DNA of 11,323 nucleotides, from the NCBI GenBank assembly GCA_964626885.1, contig CAZVJA010000172.1:1-11323 (forward strand), read 5' to 3'. The translations under genes were made by a program, and so were the position numbers. Each line of letters begins with the position of its first letter. Positions within the stretch are counted from its first letter, which is position 1. Under the pieces are notes generated by a model. It was not told where the DNA came from. It searched no databases and was given only the letters and a program-made list of their open reading frames with translations. This DNA comes from CAZVJA01 sp964626885 (GTDB lineage: Bacteria; Planctomycetota; Planctomycetia; Planctomycetales; Planctomycetaceae). Of this stretch, positions 1 to 7,092 are shown piece by piece.

Positions 1-195
1 ATGATTCACCTCATGCTCAAACGACTCACAAACCCGATTTCATGAATTAGAAGACCGGCTCTTAGACATGGCAACAGCAAATCACTCGCTATCTGGCAGT
101 GAGACCGTGTACCTTGTATACGCACCGCTCACGTGCGTTATCCGGCGTCACGCCGACCGTTGCCTCGCAACCGACCTTCAACCGGAGAGACTTCG

Positions 196-1080
196 ATGAT
201 CAAACAGCCGCTCGTTTTCGGATTCCTCGGACTTCTCTGGCTCGCGCGGCCGTTCGAATTGTCGGCAGCTCCGCCGGTCCCCGAAGGTGTTGTCTGGAAA
301 ACCGACATCGAATATTCGAACCCGGACGATCAGCACCTGCAGCTCAACCTGGCGCGGCCCAAGACCGGCGACGGGCCGTTTCCGGCCGTGTTGTGTATTC
401 ATGGCGGAGGGTTTCGAGCCGGCAAGCGGGAAACGTATGACGAGCTTTGTCTGAAGCTCGCCCAACGCGGTTACGTCGCGGCTACGATCACTTACCGTCT
501 CGCCCCGAAATACCAGTTTCCGGCCGCCGTGCACGACAGCAAGGCCGCGGTCCGTTGGCTGCGCGCCAATGCCAGTGCGTTGAAGATCAACCCGGACAAG
601 ATCGGCGTGACGGGAGGCTCTGCCGGCGGGCACCTCGTGCAGTTTCTGGGGGTGACGGCCGACGTCCCCCGGTTCGAAGGGAACGGCGGGCACGAGAATT
701 ATTCCAGCCACGTGACGTGCGTCGTCAATTACTACGGCCCGAGCGACTTTACCAAGTCGTACGGAAAGAGTGTCGACGCCCACGAAGTGTTGCCGCTGTG
801 GCTCGGAGGCAATGTCGAAACCGCACGGGCGCGGCACATCGAGTCGAGCCCGCTGTATTGGGTGACGCCCGCCGCGTCGCCGACCCTCTGCATCCACGGC
901 ACCGAAGACAAATACGTGGCGCACGAGCAGGCGGTCTGGATCGTCGACAAACTGAAGGCCGCGGGTGTCGAAGCGGAGCTGCTCACGTTGAACGGAGCAG
1001 GCCACGGCTTCAAAGGCCCCGACGCCGAAAAAGCCGAGAAGGCCATGTTCGACTTCTTCGACAAGCATCTGAAGAACTGA
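196..1080 (+). CDS. Secreted alpha/beta-hydrolase (BD-FAE/HSL-like esterase)
   Basis: Predicted exported carboxylesterase or acetyl-esterase of 294 residues. The N-terminus (about residues 1-25) is a signal peptide with a Leu/Phe-rich core and a Ser-Ala-Ala cleavage region, so it probably acts in the periplasm. The fold signature is clear: oxyanion-hole HGGG at 69-72, nucleophile elbow GGSAGG with Ser142, then Asp238 (GTEDKY) and His270 (GAGHGF) completing the triad. The start at 196 is preferred over an in-frame ATG at 133 because a GGAGAG ribosome site lies 6-7 bases upstream and the signal peptide then begins at residue 1. Related planctomycete enzymes act on acetylated or feruloylated polysaccharides; the substrate here is unknown. 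It is convergent with the deacetylase gene and has no operon partner in view. Confidence 0.9.
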   Translation: MIKQPLVFGFLGLLWLARPFELSAAPPVPEGVVWKTDIEYSNPDDQHLQLNLARPKTGDGPFPAVLCIHGGGFRAGKRETYDELCLKLAQRGYVAATITYRLAPKYQFPAAVHDSKAAVRWLRANASALKINPDKIGVTGGSAGGHLVQFLGVTADVPRFEGNGGHENYSSHVTCVVNYYGPSDFTKSYGKSVDAHEVLPLWLGGNVETARARHIESSPLYWVTPAASPTLCIHGTEDKYVAHEQAVWIVDKLKAAGVEAELLTLNGAGHGFKGPDAEKAEKAMFDFFDKHLKN

Positions 1081-1134
1081 GGTGGCGAGAGTCGGCGTTC
1101 TTTCGGCGGAAAGACTTCTGTTTTTGAAATGTAA

Positions 1135-1168
1135 AACGGGGGACTTTTTCGAAAAACCGTCCCCCGTT
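1135..1168. terminator. Intrinsic terminator between convergent genes
   Basis: A perfect 10-bp stem (AACGGGGGAC at 1135-1144 with GTCCCCCGTT at 1159-1168) encloses a 14-base loop that contains its own ttttt-cg-aaaaa palindrome. Read on the minus strand, the stem is followed by a short T run (GTTTTAC), so it best serves the deacetylase gene. It lies 54 bases past the esterase stop and 40 bases past the deacetylase stop, so it could work for both. Confidence 0.75.
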
Positions 1169-1208
1169 CGTCAAAATGCGCGACGGTTGATGAGCCGATC
1201 GTTCGAAT

Positions 1209-3077
1209 TCACTCCCCCGCTGTCGTTTGCGAGGCTGTCGTGCCGCCGCGCTGCATCTCCCAGACCTGCTTCCAGCCGACCAGCTCGATGCCGAGCTTCT
1301 TCGCCTCGGCCATTACGTCCGGATCGGTGAAGATGCGGCGGTCTTCGTCGCGCTGTGACCAGCGGCCGGTAATTCCCTTCAGTTCCTCATTGCCGACGCC
1401 GCAGTGAATGATGATCTGGTGCACCCCGGGCTGCAGGCCGCGCATGACCTTGAGATACCCCTGCTTGCGGGTTTCAAAGTCGCCGTCCGGCACGCCGGTG
1501 GTGAGCCCGTCGATGGCGGGCAGCCCAGCCTCGCGGAGCGCCTGCGTCAGCTTATCGAGATTGGCGGCCAGTGCCGGGTACTTGCGAACCGACTCGGGGC
1601 TCGGCTTTTTGGTCCAGAGGATCGGCAACTTGTACTCGAGCGCGAGGTTCACATAGACCTCGATCAAATCCGGCCGGCTGACGAGCGCCCCCATGTGCGT
1701 ATCGAGATGGCTCAGCGGCACGCCGAACTGTTTCGCCCGGTCGATCTGCGCGCGAAGCTCGATGGCGACCTCGCTCGCCTTGGCGTTCGCAGCGACCTCG
1801 GGAACGTCGGGCCAGAGGTAACCCTCCTTGTCGAGCAGGCTGGGGACTTTCTCGCGTGGGGCAACCGGCCCCCAGCGGAAGTGCTTCCACTCGGAATTGA
1901 GCGTGAGATGAATGCCGTAATCTTTTTCAGGGTGCTCCTTCGCGTACTTTGCGAACTCGGTGAACCAGGGGCAGGGAATCATGATGCTGCACGACGACGC
2001 CATCCCCTTCTCCATCGTTTCGATGGTGGCATTATTGACGTTGTGCGACATGCCTGCGTCGTCAGCGTGGACGATGAGATATTTCGCTTCGGGCTTCTGT
2101 ACGGCGGGCTTCGCGACAACCTTGCCCCGCATCTTGCGGAAGTCCTTCCAGCCAATGAGCTCGATGTTGCGGCGATCGAGCTCCTTCTTCATTTCGGGAT
2201 CGGTGAAGAGCCGCGTGTCGCTGTTGCGAAGCACCCAGCTGTCGGTGATCCCCTTCAATTCGTCGCTGTCGTCGCCGCTGTGGATGATCACCTCAGTCAC
2301 GCCCGGCGGCATGACGTCGAAGGTGCGGAGATAGGTCTTGCGGCGTTCTTCGTCAGTTCCCTTGGTGTAGTGCTGCACGATGAAATCGAGCGGCGGAAGG
2401 CCGTGGCGATCGAGCAGTTCCGCGAACGGAGCAGTTTTCCCTTCGAGCGCGGGGAAGAGGGGCTCGAAGATTTTCGCGAGCGCACCTTTGGGGAAAAGAA
2501 CCGGCAGGTCGTACTCGATGCCGAGCTTGATGTAGAGCTCCGCGAGGTCAGGTCGAGTGAAGAGCGCCCCCATGTGGGTGTCGAGATGACTCAACGGCAC
2601 GCCGAAAGCGAGGGCGCGGTCGATTTGCGCGCGGAGTTCGATCTCGACTTCATCGACGCGGGCGTTGGCACCGACCTGAGCATCGCCGTCCCACAGGTAG
2701 CCGTCTTTATCGACGAGGCTGGGAACCTTCTCGCGCGGGGCGACCGGCCCCCAACGGTAATAGTCCCACTCGGAGTTGAGGGTGAGATGAATCCCGTAAT
2801 CTCCATCGGGATGCTTGCGGGCATATTCCGCGAACTCGCTAAACCAGGGGCACGGAACCATGATGCTGCACGAAGAGACGAGCCCCTGTTCCATCCCCTT
2901 GATGGTTGCGACGTTCACGGCGTGTGACATGCCGGCGTCATCGGAATGCAGGATGAGATACCGCTTGAGCGGCGCATTCTCGCTTGGCTTTTCGGCGGTC
3001 TCGGCTGCGAGCGCCGGTGAAACAATGGCGATCAGCACAACCAACGCGGCCACCCGCGCGCGAAAAAATCTCGACAT
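1209..3077 (-). CDS. Secreted tandem ChbG/YdjC-type carbohydrate deacetylase (two fused domains)
   Basis: A 622-residue protein with a signal peptide (about 1-25: basic start, Leu/Val/Ile core, Ala-x-Ala end) and two copies of a YdjC/ChbG-like deacetylase domain, about 38-315 and 331-610. The repeat offset is 293 residues. Each copy has the expected metal site: a DDAG motif (Asp46-Asp47; Asp339-Asp340), a GIHLTLN motif (His97; His390) and an SHLDTHMG motif (His164/His168; His457/His461). Both copies therefore look catalytic. Family members are usually single-domain, about 250-300 residues, and remove acetyl groups from N-acetylated sugars or oligosaccharides; the exact substrate is not visible. 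The two halves are highly similar in protein sequence but clearly diverged in DNA, so the duplication is old. Start: see the ribosome-site entry at 3086-3090. Confidence 0.9.
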   Translation of the reverse strand: MSRFFRARVAALVVLIAIVSPALAAETAEKPSENAPLKRYLILHSDDAGMSHAVNVATIKGMEQGLVSSCSIMVPCPWFSEFAEYARKHPDGDYGIHLTLNSEWDYYRWGPVAPREKVPSLVDKDGYLWDGDAQVGANARVDEVEIELRAQIDRALAFGVPLSHLDTHMGALFTRPDLAELYIKLGIEYDLPVLFPKGALAKIFEPLFPALEGKTAPFAELLDRHGLPPLDFIVQHYTKGTDEERRKTYLRTFDVMPPGVTEVIIHSGDDSDELKGITDSWVLRNSDTRLFTDPEMKKELDRRNIELIGWKDFRKMRGKVVAKPAVQKPEAKYLIVHADDAGMSHNVNNATIETMEKGMASSCSIMIPCPWFTEFAKYAKEHPEKDYGIHLTLNSEWKHFRWGPVAPREKVPSLLDKEGYLWPDVPEVAANAKASEVAIELRAQIDRAKQFGVPLSHLDTHMGALVSRPDLIEVYVNLALEYKLPILWTKKPSPESVRKYPALAANLDKLTQALREAGLPAIDGLTTGVPDGDFETRKQGYLKVMRGLQPGVHQIIIHCGVGNEELKGITGRWSQRDEDRRIFTDPDVMAEAKKLGIELVGWKQVWEMQRGGTTASQTTAGE

Positions 3078-3085
3078 CCGACTCA

Positions 3086-3090
3086 CTCCT
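3086..3090 (-). promoter_or_regulatory. Ribosome binding site that fixes the deacetylase start
   Basis: AGGAG on the minus strand lies 8 bases before ATG at 3077. An in-frame GTG at 3086-3084 overlaps the last G of the same AGGAG, so it cannot use that site. The ATG giving 622 residues is therefore preferred over the GTG giving 625. Confidence 0.7.
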
Positions 3091-3244
3091 GGGGATTCTC
3101 AATCGATTCGAAGAGAACAGAAAAAGGGCTGTGAGGATAATACTCCTGAACCACGGGGAAGTTTCAGGATACTCGACCGCAGGGGCGGTTTGCAGTGCGA
3201 ATCACCCAATGGCGGGAGATTCGGCCAGCGAGTGGCGGGATTTC

Positions 3245-3472
3245 ACCACGGAGAGTAGAAAAGACAGAAAGGCAATTTCAATAAGGAAAGCAGGAATCCA
3301 GGAGAATGTGGAGATTCAGAATTCCTGAAATGCAATTCGAGAAAGGCGTTTGAAGGATGTGTGATTCTCCGGATTTATTGCAGTCCCGTATTTGAATCTT
3401 TTCCTGCCTTCCTGGTTTCCTTATTGAAAAACAGCTGTTTGTTTTCTCCCGTGAATTCCGTGTCTCCGTGGT
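3245..3472. repeat. Large imperfect inverted repeat (hairpin element) between fhcA and the deacetylase gene
   Basis: This fills most of the gene-free stretch 3078-3515. The left arm is 3245-3306 and the right arm 3399-3472. Matching pieces are ACCACGGAGA (3245-3254) with TCTCCGTGGT (3463-3472), a perfect 14-mer TTTCAATAAGGAAA (3276-3289) with its complement (3416-3429), and a weaker block 3290-3306 with 3399-3415 (13 of 17). Weaker complementarity continues inward, leaving a loop near 3340-3370. The outer motif resembles a 'cacggagacacgg' dispersed repeat that I recall from many bacterial genomes and that gives spurious peptides. A related decayed piece may sit at 3149-3170. It may act as an mRNA 3' structure for fhcA. 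No transposase is present. Confidence 0.65.
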
Positions 3473-3515
3473 TAGCGCTCCGGAAAGAGCATTCGAGGAG
3501 TTCCTCATTCGAGCT

Positions 3516-5171
3516 TCATACCTTGGTCGCCACGATCTCGTGTTCGCGGAGATAATGCGCGTCGACCGGGTAGTTGCGGAACTGGATCGTGTAATACTGC
3601 TCGAACCACGCCTGGATGTCGGGGATCGCCCCTTCGTCGTAACTCGGCGAAACGTGGAACAGTTTTCCTTCCACAGGGTTACGGATCTCACCGTCTTCCA
3701 CGACGATCTCGCCCGCCCGGAGCACGTAGCGCGGCAGCTCGAACATCCGCTGCAGGTCGTCGTTGGGAGAATAGATCGTGATGTCGGCATCGGCTCCTGG
3801 GCCGAGATGCCCCTTGCGCTCGAGGCCCAGCATCCGCGCGGGGGCGGCTCGCGTGATGATCGCGATTTCATTCAGCGTGTATTCGCGGTCGAGGTCGGCC
3901 AGTGTACAGCGCTTGCGTACTCCCTTCGGCAGCCGGGCGATCACTTCTTCGCGGCGGTTGCGGTCCATCAACAGCGCGATGATTTCCGGGTAGGCGAGGA
4001 ACGAGCCGCCGTTGGGATGGTCGGTGCTCATCGCGATCCGCCACGGGTCCTGCATCAGCAGATACCATTCGAGTCCGATCGCCCATTGCAGCGAATGGAC
4101 GAGACTGGTGTCCTTATAGGTGATGGGCACAATACCGCAGCCGGTCTCCATTTCGGTATCGGAGCTGTACCATTTCCGCCCGGTGACCTTGTGCAGGAAG
4201 TAGCCGAGCGGCCCGTCACCGGTCATCGAGGTGGTTTCCGAGAACATCACCTGCCCGACATCGACGGTGAGGTTGTCGTGCGTGTTGACGTAATCGACGA
4301 GCTTGGGAACCTCGGAACAGAAGGTGCTCTGCACGTCGGGATCGCCCCCGTAGCTGTGGAACTGAATATGCGTGATGTGCCCGCGGCGACCTTCGAGCGA
4401 TTTCATCGTGTCGAGCGTCGTGCTCCAATTGCCCGGCATGCCGAGGTTGTTGCAATGAATGTGAACCGGGTGCGGCAGGCCGAGGCTCTGCACGGCGTCG
4501 GCGATGCCGGAGATGATTTGCCGGGGAGTGACGTCGAAGTGTTCGACCGAGTCGTCGATGCCGGACGCATTCCCGCCGCTCGACTTCCAGACTTCCACGC
4601 CGCCGGGGTTCACGATCTTCGCGGCGTATCCCTTCGCCGCATCGAGCAGCCAGGCGACGTAGGCCTTCAAGCGTTCCGGCTCGCCGGCGTGGATCTGCTG
4701 CATGATGTAATGGTTGTTCCCCATCAACACGTAAAAGCCTTTGTCGATGATGGGGGTGTCTTGCAGTTCTTCGTGCGCGTGGCGTGCGGCGAGTGGCGGA
4801 ATCGCGGCGTCGAAGGCGGTGGTGTAGCCGAGCCCCGCATAGAGATACCCGGTTGCAAACGTGCTGGGGACGGCGCCAGTGGTGCCGGAACGCGTGAGCC
4901 GTGTGCGGGGAATCGGCCGCGCGGTCCGTTTGTCGTCGGGCATCATCTTGCGGGCGACGTTGACCTTTGGCCCGGCGATGTGGCAGTGAATATCGACCCC
5001 GCCCGGCATGATCACGAGCCCGGTCGCATCAAGTGTTTTCTCCGCCCGGCGATTAGGATCATCGGGCGCGACGATGACGCGGCCATCCTCGATCCAGAGA
5101 TCGCGGACTTCGCCGTCAATGCCGTTCTTCGGGTCGTAAACTTTGCCGCCGGTGATTCGCAGGAGTGTCAT
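3516..5171 (-). CDS. fhcA: Formyltransferase/hydrolase complex (formylmethanofuran dehydrogenase) subunit A
   Basis: A 551-residue amidohydrolase-superfamily protein, full length for FhcA/FmdA/FwdA. In this family it hydrolyses N-formyl-methanofuran (or a bacterial methanofuran analogue) to formate, or runs the reverse, at a binuclear metal site. Visible ligands: DIHCHI (His62, His64), a lysine in AAKIVNPGG (Lys185) at the place of the carboxylated lysine, HIHCNN (His237, His239) and STDHPNGG (Asp384). All expected metal ligands are therefore present. The N-terminal beta-sandwich (ITGGKVYDP) and C-terminal strand (GPGADADITIY) are typical of amidohydrolases. It begins one base after the fhcB stop, so the two are translationally coupled. 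It is the last gene of the block. The direction in vivo (formate release in formaldehyde oxidation, or formate fixation) is not decided by the sequence. Confidence 0.95.
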   Translation of the reverse strand: MTLLRITGGKVYDPKNGIDGEVRDLWIEDGRVIVAPDDPNRRAEKTLDATGLVIMPGGVDIHCHIAGPKVNVARKMMPDDKRTARPIPRTRLTRSGTTGAVPSTFATGYLYAGLGYTTAFDAAIPPLAARHAHEELQDTPIIDKGFYVLMGNNHYIMQQIHAGEPERLKAYVAWLLDAAKGYAAKIVNPGGVEVWKSSGGNASGIDDSVEHFDVTPRQIISGIADAVQSLGLPHPVHIHCNNLGMPGNWSTTLDTMKSLEGRRGHITHIQFHSYGGDPDVQSTFCSEVPKLVDYVNTHDNLTVDVGQVMFSETTSMTGDGPLGYFLHKVTGRKWYSSDTEMETGCGIVPITYKDTSLVHSLQWAIGLEWYLLMQDPWRIAMSTDHPNGGSFLAYPEIIALLMDRNRREEVIARLPKGVRKRCTLADLDREYTLNEIAIITRAAPARMLGLERKGHLGPGADADITIYSPNDDLQRMFELPRYVLRAGEIVVEDGEIRNPVEGKLFHVSPSYDEGAIPDIQAWFEQYYTIQFRNYPVDAHYLREHEIVATKV

Positions 5172-5172
5172 A

Positions 5173-6510
5173 TCAAGCAGTCTTCCCCGCCAGTTGCCGT
5201 TTGCGGATGCGATCTTCGATCATCTTCAACACGTCGTAGTCGCTTTTGAAGGGGGACTCAAACGCCGGGCGGAGCGGAATCGGCACGTCGTCCATGCGGT
5301 AAACCGTGCCGGGTGTATTGATGCCGTAGACAGCCGTCGTGAATGCCACGGTGGCGATCTTCGCCGTGTCGCTCAGCTTTGGATCGAGCACGATGGTCTT
5401 GATCCGCTGCAGGTGCTCGCGTGCCGGTTGGCTGAAATTCGACATCGGGTCGGAGGCGACGATCAGCGCCGCGTCCGCCTCGCCGCGGGCGAGCACGTCC
5501 GATGTCGTGAACTCCCCCGGATTGAACCGCGGAAATCCCCGGTTGAGATTGACTCCGAACGGATAGCCGGTCGTCCAACTCACGACGTTATCGGCTCCGG
5601 TGACGTTGCCGTGTCCGCGCATCGGCTTGGCGACCCAGCGGGTGTGGCGATTCATGTCGCGGGCGAGTGCGAGAATCGCTTCGCTGTTGATGTGCTTACC
5701 ACGCGTCATGGTGACTCCCATGCCGAACAGAATCGCGCCGAACTGCGCGTTCTTCATCCCGTCCATCACTTCCTTGAGCCGGTCGATCGAGATACCGGTC
5801 TTCTTTTCGATGTCGGGATCAATTTCCAATCCCTTGGCCAGGCCGCGGAGCGCCCAAGCGAGTTCGAAGTCGGACCGGGGCTTGATCTGCAAAAAGATAT
5901 CAGCCGCTTTCGCGCTTTTCGTTTTTCGGACATCGACCAGCACGGCGGTGCGGTCTTTGCGGCCGTTGGGGACAAATTCCCCCTTGGGCATCAGGCTGTA
6001 TTTGGTGAAGTGCCGCGGATGGCTTTCCGCCGGATTGCCTCCCCAGAAGATGAGATAATCGGCCCGGTTGCGAATCTCTCCGAGTGTGCAGGTGACTTCG
6101 CCGACTCCCTGAAACGCCATGCCGGACGGACCGTGACAAACGGAGGTCGTGGTGTCGACATTGCCGCCGATCCAGTCGGAAATCGCAACCGCGACGCGCT
6201 GCGCCTCGCAGGTGGTGTCGGAGAGTCCGTAGGTGATGGGGAACCGAGCGGAGAGGAGAATCTCGGCGGCGAGGTCGGCTGCTTCTTCGTAGGTTGCGGG
6301 GCGCCCTTCAATTGTCGCTGGCGGGCGTTCTTCGGGATGATGATTGAAGAACCACGCCTTACCGAGCACGCAGGCGTTTTTGGCCTTGGTGATCTGGTTC
6401 CCTTCGACCGTCAGTTCCATGTCGTCGCAGACGCAGCCGCAGAAGGTGCAGGTGGCGTCCTGGATGATTTTCAATTCGTTGCCGGGCGTTTCCGTGGCAG
6501 TTTCGGTCAT
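5173..6510 (-). CDS. fhcB: Formylmethanofuran dehydrogenase-type subunit B (molybdopterin oxidoreductase family)
   Basis: A 445-residue FmdB/FwdB/FhcB homologue. In archaea this subunit binds a tungsto- or molybdo-pterin and one [4Fe-4S] cluster and reduces CO2 to formate. In the methylotroph formyltransferase/hydrolase complex the B subunit is, as I recall, a structural relic without cofactors. Here the N-terminus carries Cys21-x2-Cys24-x3-Cys28 with a further Cys47 (NACVLG), the normal cluster pattern of the superfamily, plus Cys26. Cys125 in SVCHGPS sits where the archaeal protein ligates the metal. No frameshift or truncation is seen. Upstream is the FmdD-like gene, 60 bases away; downstream fhcA starts after one base. 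Whether the cofactors are really bound cannot be settled from sequence alone. Confidence 0.93.
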   Translation of the reverse strand: MTETATETPGNELKIIQDATCTFCGCVCDDMELTVEGNQITKAKNACVLGKAWFFNHHPEERPPATIEGRPATYEEAADLAAEILLSARFPITYGLSDTTCEAQRVAVAISDWIGGNVDTTTSVCHGPSGMAFQGVGEVTCTLGEIRNRADYLIFWGGNPAESHPRHFTKYSLMPKGEFVPNGRKDRTAVLVDVRKTKSAKAADIFLQIKPRSDFELAWALRGLAKGLEIDPDIEKKTGISIDRLKEVMDGMKNAQFGAILFGMGVTMTRGKHINSEAILALARDMNRHTRWVAKPMRGHGNVTGADNVVSWTTGYPFGVNLNRGFPRFNPGEFTTSDVLARGEADAALIVASDPMSNFSQPAREHLQRIKTIVLDPKLSDTAKIATVAFTTAVYGINTPGTVYRMDDVPIPLRPAFESPFKSDYDVLKMIEDRIRKRQLAGKTA

Positions 6511-6570
6511 GGCTCTATCCCGAATTTCGGATGTTGTCGCGCCTGGAGACGCGGTCCATTCGTGAAATTA

Positions 6571-6915
6571 CTAATTGGCAACCTTCTCCACAAACACATC
6601 GAGCCCTTTGCTGTCGGGCATGCCGGTGCCGTGCGTTTCCCCCGGCATTAGTCGGCACGATTTGTCGCCGTAACTGATGAATAACAATCCCGGTGGCAAT
6701 TCATCCTTGCCGGATTTCACCGGAACGACGACTTCTCCCTGTGTGTTCCACATTCGCACCTCGTCACCGTCCGTCAGCGACAGGCGCTGCATGTCGTCCG
6801 GATTCATCAACAGCGAGTTGATCTCTTCCTGGTATTCGTCGGTGTATTTCCCCTTGTTCAGCGACGTTCCCTGCGTGCTGGTCCGTCCGGGGATCAATAT
6901 GAACTCATCCGCCAT
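6571..6915 (-). CDS. fmdD: FmdD/FwdD-like molybdopterin dinucleotide-binding subunit
   Basis: A 114-residue stand-alone homologue of the C-terminal molybdopterin dinucleotide-binding beta-barrel, matching archaeal formylmethanofuran dehydrogenase subunit D. Recognisable parts are the N-terminal RTSTQG segment, the MNPDDMQRLSLTDGDEVRMWN stretch (PDDM, then a DGDEV turn) and the C-terminal TGMPDSKG motif. It would complete the pterin pocket of FhcB, which lacks this domain. This is not the FhcD of methylotrophs, which is a formyltransferase. It is first in a D-B-A order, 60 bases before fhcB. A weak AAAGG lies about 9 bases before the start. The assignment to the B subunit is strong from sequence and position; binding of a pterin is inferred. 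Confidence 0.85.
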   Translation of the reverse strand: MADEFILIPGRTSTQGTSLNKGKYTDEYQEEINSLLMNPDDMQRLSLTDGDEVRMWNTQGEVVVPVKSGKDELPPGLLFISYGDKSCRLMPGETHGTGMPDSKGLDVFVEKVAN

Positions 6916-6945
6916 CGCATTGACCTTTAGGGTGGTTTCAAAGCA

Positions 6946-7023
6946 GGGAGGGCGAGGCTCCCGCCGAGCCGCTGCATCCGAAAATCTCTGGTTATGGCGG
7001 CTCCGCAGGAGCGTCGCCCTCCC
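6946..7023. repeat. Palindromic intergenic repeat between the oxidoreductase and fmdD genes
   Basis: Two 27-base arms, 6946-6972 and 6997-7023, are complementary at 24 of 27 positions across a 24-base spacer. They begin GGGAGGGCGAGGCTCC and end with the matching GGAGCGTCGCCCTCCC. The GGGAGGGCGAGGCTCC motif is of a type I associate with repeated intergenic elements in planctomycetes. It would form a very stable RNA hairpin in transcripts running from the oxidoreductase gene into fmdD, but no T run follows it. Confidence 0.75.
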
Positions 7024-7092
7024 AAAGACAGAGTTTGGAAAGCACCTCTAGTGACTCACGTCCTCAATTACACATTTTCGATAACACATCGC

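Noticed and set aside
1404..2927. 507-residue plus-strand open frame opposite the deacetylase gene
   Set aside because: It is the antisense shadow of a gene with clear duplicated domains; its translation has no domain and is of biased, arginine/glutamate-rich composition.
3468..5249. 593-residue plus-strand open frame opposite fhcA
   Set aside because: Antisense to a gene with all amidohydrolase metal ligands; it is longer than the real gene only because GC-rich codons avoid stops on the other strand.
5143..6651. 502-residue plus-strand open frame opposite fhcB
   Set aside because: Shadow of fhcB; no recognisable motif and no ribosome site.
6946..7023. Possible CRISPR-like repeat
   Set aside because: Only two arms and they are inverted, not direct; there are no spacers or cas genes.
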